Origin: Progne subis subis
Lineage: Eukaryota > Chordata > Aves > Passeriformes > Hirundinidae
Direction: 5' to 3'
NCBI GenBank assembly: GCA_022316685.1
Contig: JAKJHU010000030.1
Location: 14,340,018-14,404,017 of the forward strand
Length of the DNA stretch: 64,000 nucleotides
The translations under genes and the position numbers were made by a program. Position 1 is the first letter of the stretch. Every line of letters starts with the position of its first letter. This document shows positions 62,028-64,000 of this stretch, one piece after another. Below the pieces are notes generated by a model, which made no database searches, was not told where the DNA came from, and worked only from the letters and a program-made list of their open reading frames with translations.

Positions 62028-62784
62028 GAAGGAATGACCCCTGGGAGCCAGAATGTGGTGATACCTGAGCACAGCTGAGCAAGCAGGATAAAAGAAAAAT
62101 GTCATTAGCAAAAGAAAATGTATGGCCATTCTGTTTAAGGGGGTCTGATGTATAACAGACATGGGTGGAGGTCAGAAGGGAGGCAGCGTGAAGGCAAAAG
62201 TAGAACATGGTAAAATCAGTAGGTGCAACACCCATGATGCTGAGATGAGGGGGAAGAAACATCAGGAGATAGCCAAAGAATTTTGCCAGTGGCAGCCAAA
62301 AACCTCCTGGAACTGATATAAAGGCTTAGAAGCTCTGGCAGCAGAAGTTTAAGTTGTTCTTTCTTTTTTCCTTTCTCCATGACTCCCCTGGATTTGCCTC
62401 AGTAAAGCAGAGTAAGAGCTTGCTGACTGCCCAGTACACATCCACAGTCATGAATGGTGCCTTGGTGTCTTTCATTAACTCTTTTGAGACAGCAATGCTC
62501 TCCAAATGTAGTACCCCACTACTTTCCCTTCTGGTTTGTATTTATTTGGCCTAATTAATATTCAATCTGAGGAGTTCACTTTCTACTTACTCAGAAAAAA
62601 ATTAAGCAGAAATCAGAGAAAAGAGGGCTTTTCTTATGTATTCAATGATGGATCTTCAAATGTGCAAGTCCTGCCTGCTCACATAAGGTGAGAGATGGCT
62701 CATCTATCAGTATTTAATAGAGGGGGTAAAGTACCAGCACTTCTGGGTCCATTGCAGGGTGCTGCATGGACACAGACAACATTT
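62028..62784. other. unique-looking sequence, no gene seen
   Basis: Has a 'gatataaagg' motif near 62316 and a 'tgtggtgata' near 62055 that suggested an LTR, but no matching end or duplication was found. Nothing coding. Confidence 0.4.
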
Positions 62785-62810
62785 CTTTTTTTTTTTAATT
62801 ATTATTATTA
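62785..62810. repeat. T-run plus (ATT)n simple repeat
   Basis: A T-run of about 12 bases followed by aattattattattaa. Confidence 0.9.
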
Positions 62811-62844
62811 AGGATTCACTGTCTAAGCATAGGCATAGGAGAAT

Positions 62845-62935
62845 CTGGGAATCTGGCTTCTATTCCTAGCTCTGATGCACCATGGTAGGATTGAGCTGCT
62901 GTTCCTAAGTTTTCCAGCAAATCAGCTCATCTCAT
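62845..62935 (+). mobile_element. Possible tRNA-derived SINE scrap (MIR-like)
   Basis: 'ctggcttctattcctagc' plus 'tctg' aligns without gaps to the MIR segment around its B box at 17 of 22 positions by my hand alignment. The following bases align poorly. It may be an ancient MIR-type fragment or coincidence. Confidence 0.28.
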
Positions 62936-63948
62936 CTTCACCTGCACATGTTCATAGGCTAAAGTACCTAGCAAAAATGTGGCCAGGTTTGGGCATCAGG
63001 TAACATTAGCCCTATCTAAACACTGCTCTGGATGTTTCAGTCCTTGCCTGATGCAGGGCCAGCAGCTTGGATTCTCTCTGGATCCACAGCACTGACCCAA
63101 GCAGCCTCTTTCCTGACACTTTGAACACCAGAAAGTGGCCCCAGTGCTCCTTTCTTCCCTCCTGCATCCCATCATCCTGGATCAGGGAAGCAGAGTTTTC
63201 AGTTTTCTCAAGCACCAGAAGACCTGATCCCCAGTAGTCCAGCCCCTGGCAAACCATCAGCCATCTCTGGCACCAGCAGCAGAAAGCTCAGCTCGGTGCT
63301 ACCTATGACTGGGTGCTGGGAAATGGTACAGATCTTCAGGACGAGATTTGAGTGCATTGAAGAATTTCTGCCTCTGAAATCCCTTTATTTTCCCCCTCCA
63401 CACCTTCCAAATTTTGCAGCTAATGAGGCTGGGACCTTACACACAATTGTCTTAGTCCCACACTATGTCAATTGATATTTTTCAACCTACACACTGCACA
63501 GACCAAGGACTCTCTGCAAGAAATAATACACAACAGGCTATAATCTTTTTCTGTAAACTATACCTATCTAAAGATGGACTAGCTCGCCTTTGTTATTGGT
63601 CCTTTGTCAGCCAGCTCAATGAACAATAGCTGTATTGCTGCGAGTTTAAATAATTATGTATGTCTACCCTAATAAGAGAAAACATGATTTATATTTTGTA
63701 ACAGATGATCTTGTAGACTTCAAGCCTGCTACGTCACTGCAGTTGGCCATAATTCTCAAACTGACTAATTTTATTATAAATTTAAATTACTAAAGTCTTG
63801 TTAAGTTCTGAGCTTTCACTGTGCCACATGCATTTTACAGATCTTACTTACTTGTTAGTCACATTTCTATGTGCTAATCATGAGAATATCCTCCTGATCA
63901 AAGTACATGCTGTTATTCCAGGTAACAAAGCACTGCAGTGCCCAATGC
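62936..63948. other. unique-looking sequence, no gene seen
   Basis: About 1 kb with no recognised repeat. One 81-codon reverse frame (63012-63257) is not recognisable. Confidence 0.5.

Positions 63949-63976
<28 letters not shown>
63949..63976. repeat. Poly(A) run of 28
   Basis: Uninterrupted A28. No AATAAA is seen just upstream, so a retrotransposed cDNA tail is not demonstrated. An expanded homopolymer is equally likely. Confidence 0.9.
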
Positions 63977-63979
<3 letters not shown>

Positions 63980-64000
63980 GTCCAAACATACTTACTTCTG

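Noticed and set aside
62055..62445. LTR candidate starting 'tgtggtgata' with 'gatataaagg'
   Set aside because: No matching terminus, no target-site duplication and no clear polyadenylation signal.
63949..63976. Poly(A) tail of a processed pseudogene
   Set aside because: No AATAAA just upstream and no recognisable exon-derived sequence. The run is close to the window end so flanking duplication cannot be tested.

Overview
The window reads as a stretch of bird nuclear genome, most likely intergenic or deep intronic. The clearest marker is at the left edge. The first ~281 bases match the 3' tail of an avian CR1 LINE, including its diagnostic 3' end (a 'ttggactagatgacctttaa' block, then 'ggtcccttcc' and a terminal 'attctatg'-type octamer). 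Three more CR1 remnants lie in the opposite orientation near 7.9-8.6 kb, 20.5 kb and 56.3 kb. LTR-type repeats add to the avian signal. The base composition looks AT-rich, with many A/T homopolymers and simple repeats. No bacterial or viral gene organisation, rRNA, convincing tRNA or CRISPR array is visible.

I could not support any protein-coding gene. The longest open frames (about 130-160 codons) are isolated, compositionally biased and resemble no family I recognise. They are what 64 kb of six-frame translation gives by chance, so no CDS is listed. I cannot exclude short or non-coding exons without homology or RNA data.

Layout: 0-12 kb holds the leading CR1 tail, an (AAAC)n repeat, a long polypyrimidine tract and an old reverse-strand CR1 body fragment. 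11.9-12.1 kb and 31.0-31.4 kb appear to hold different pieces of one avian LTR-type repeat. 12-35 kb is mostly featureless, with one CR1 and several simple repeats. 35-38 kb contains two striking perfect inverted repeats, one with 22-bp arms and a 3-nt loop. 38-58 kb is mainly unique sequence with microsatellites, an 18-bp palindrome, a telomere-motif hairpin and a short CR1. 58-61 kb is the richest part: a well-delimited ~709-bp solo LTR inserted in an (AAT)n microsatellite, then a second LTR-like block with duplicated upstream motifs and a 27-bp internal repeat. The last 3 kb has a cluster of short inverted repeats, a tentative tRNA-derived SINE scrap and a terminal 28-base poly(A).

I see no new gene system. 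The most interesting items are structural: the foldback at 35.24 kb, the LTR-microsatellite junction, and the internally repetitive LTR-like block. Family names for repeats are from memory of avian repeat consensus sequences and were not checked by search.
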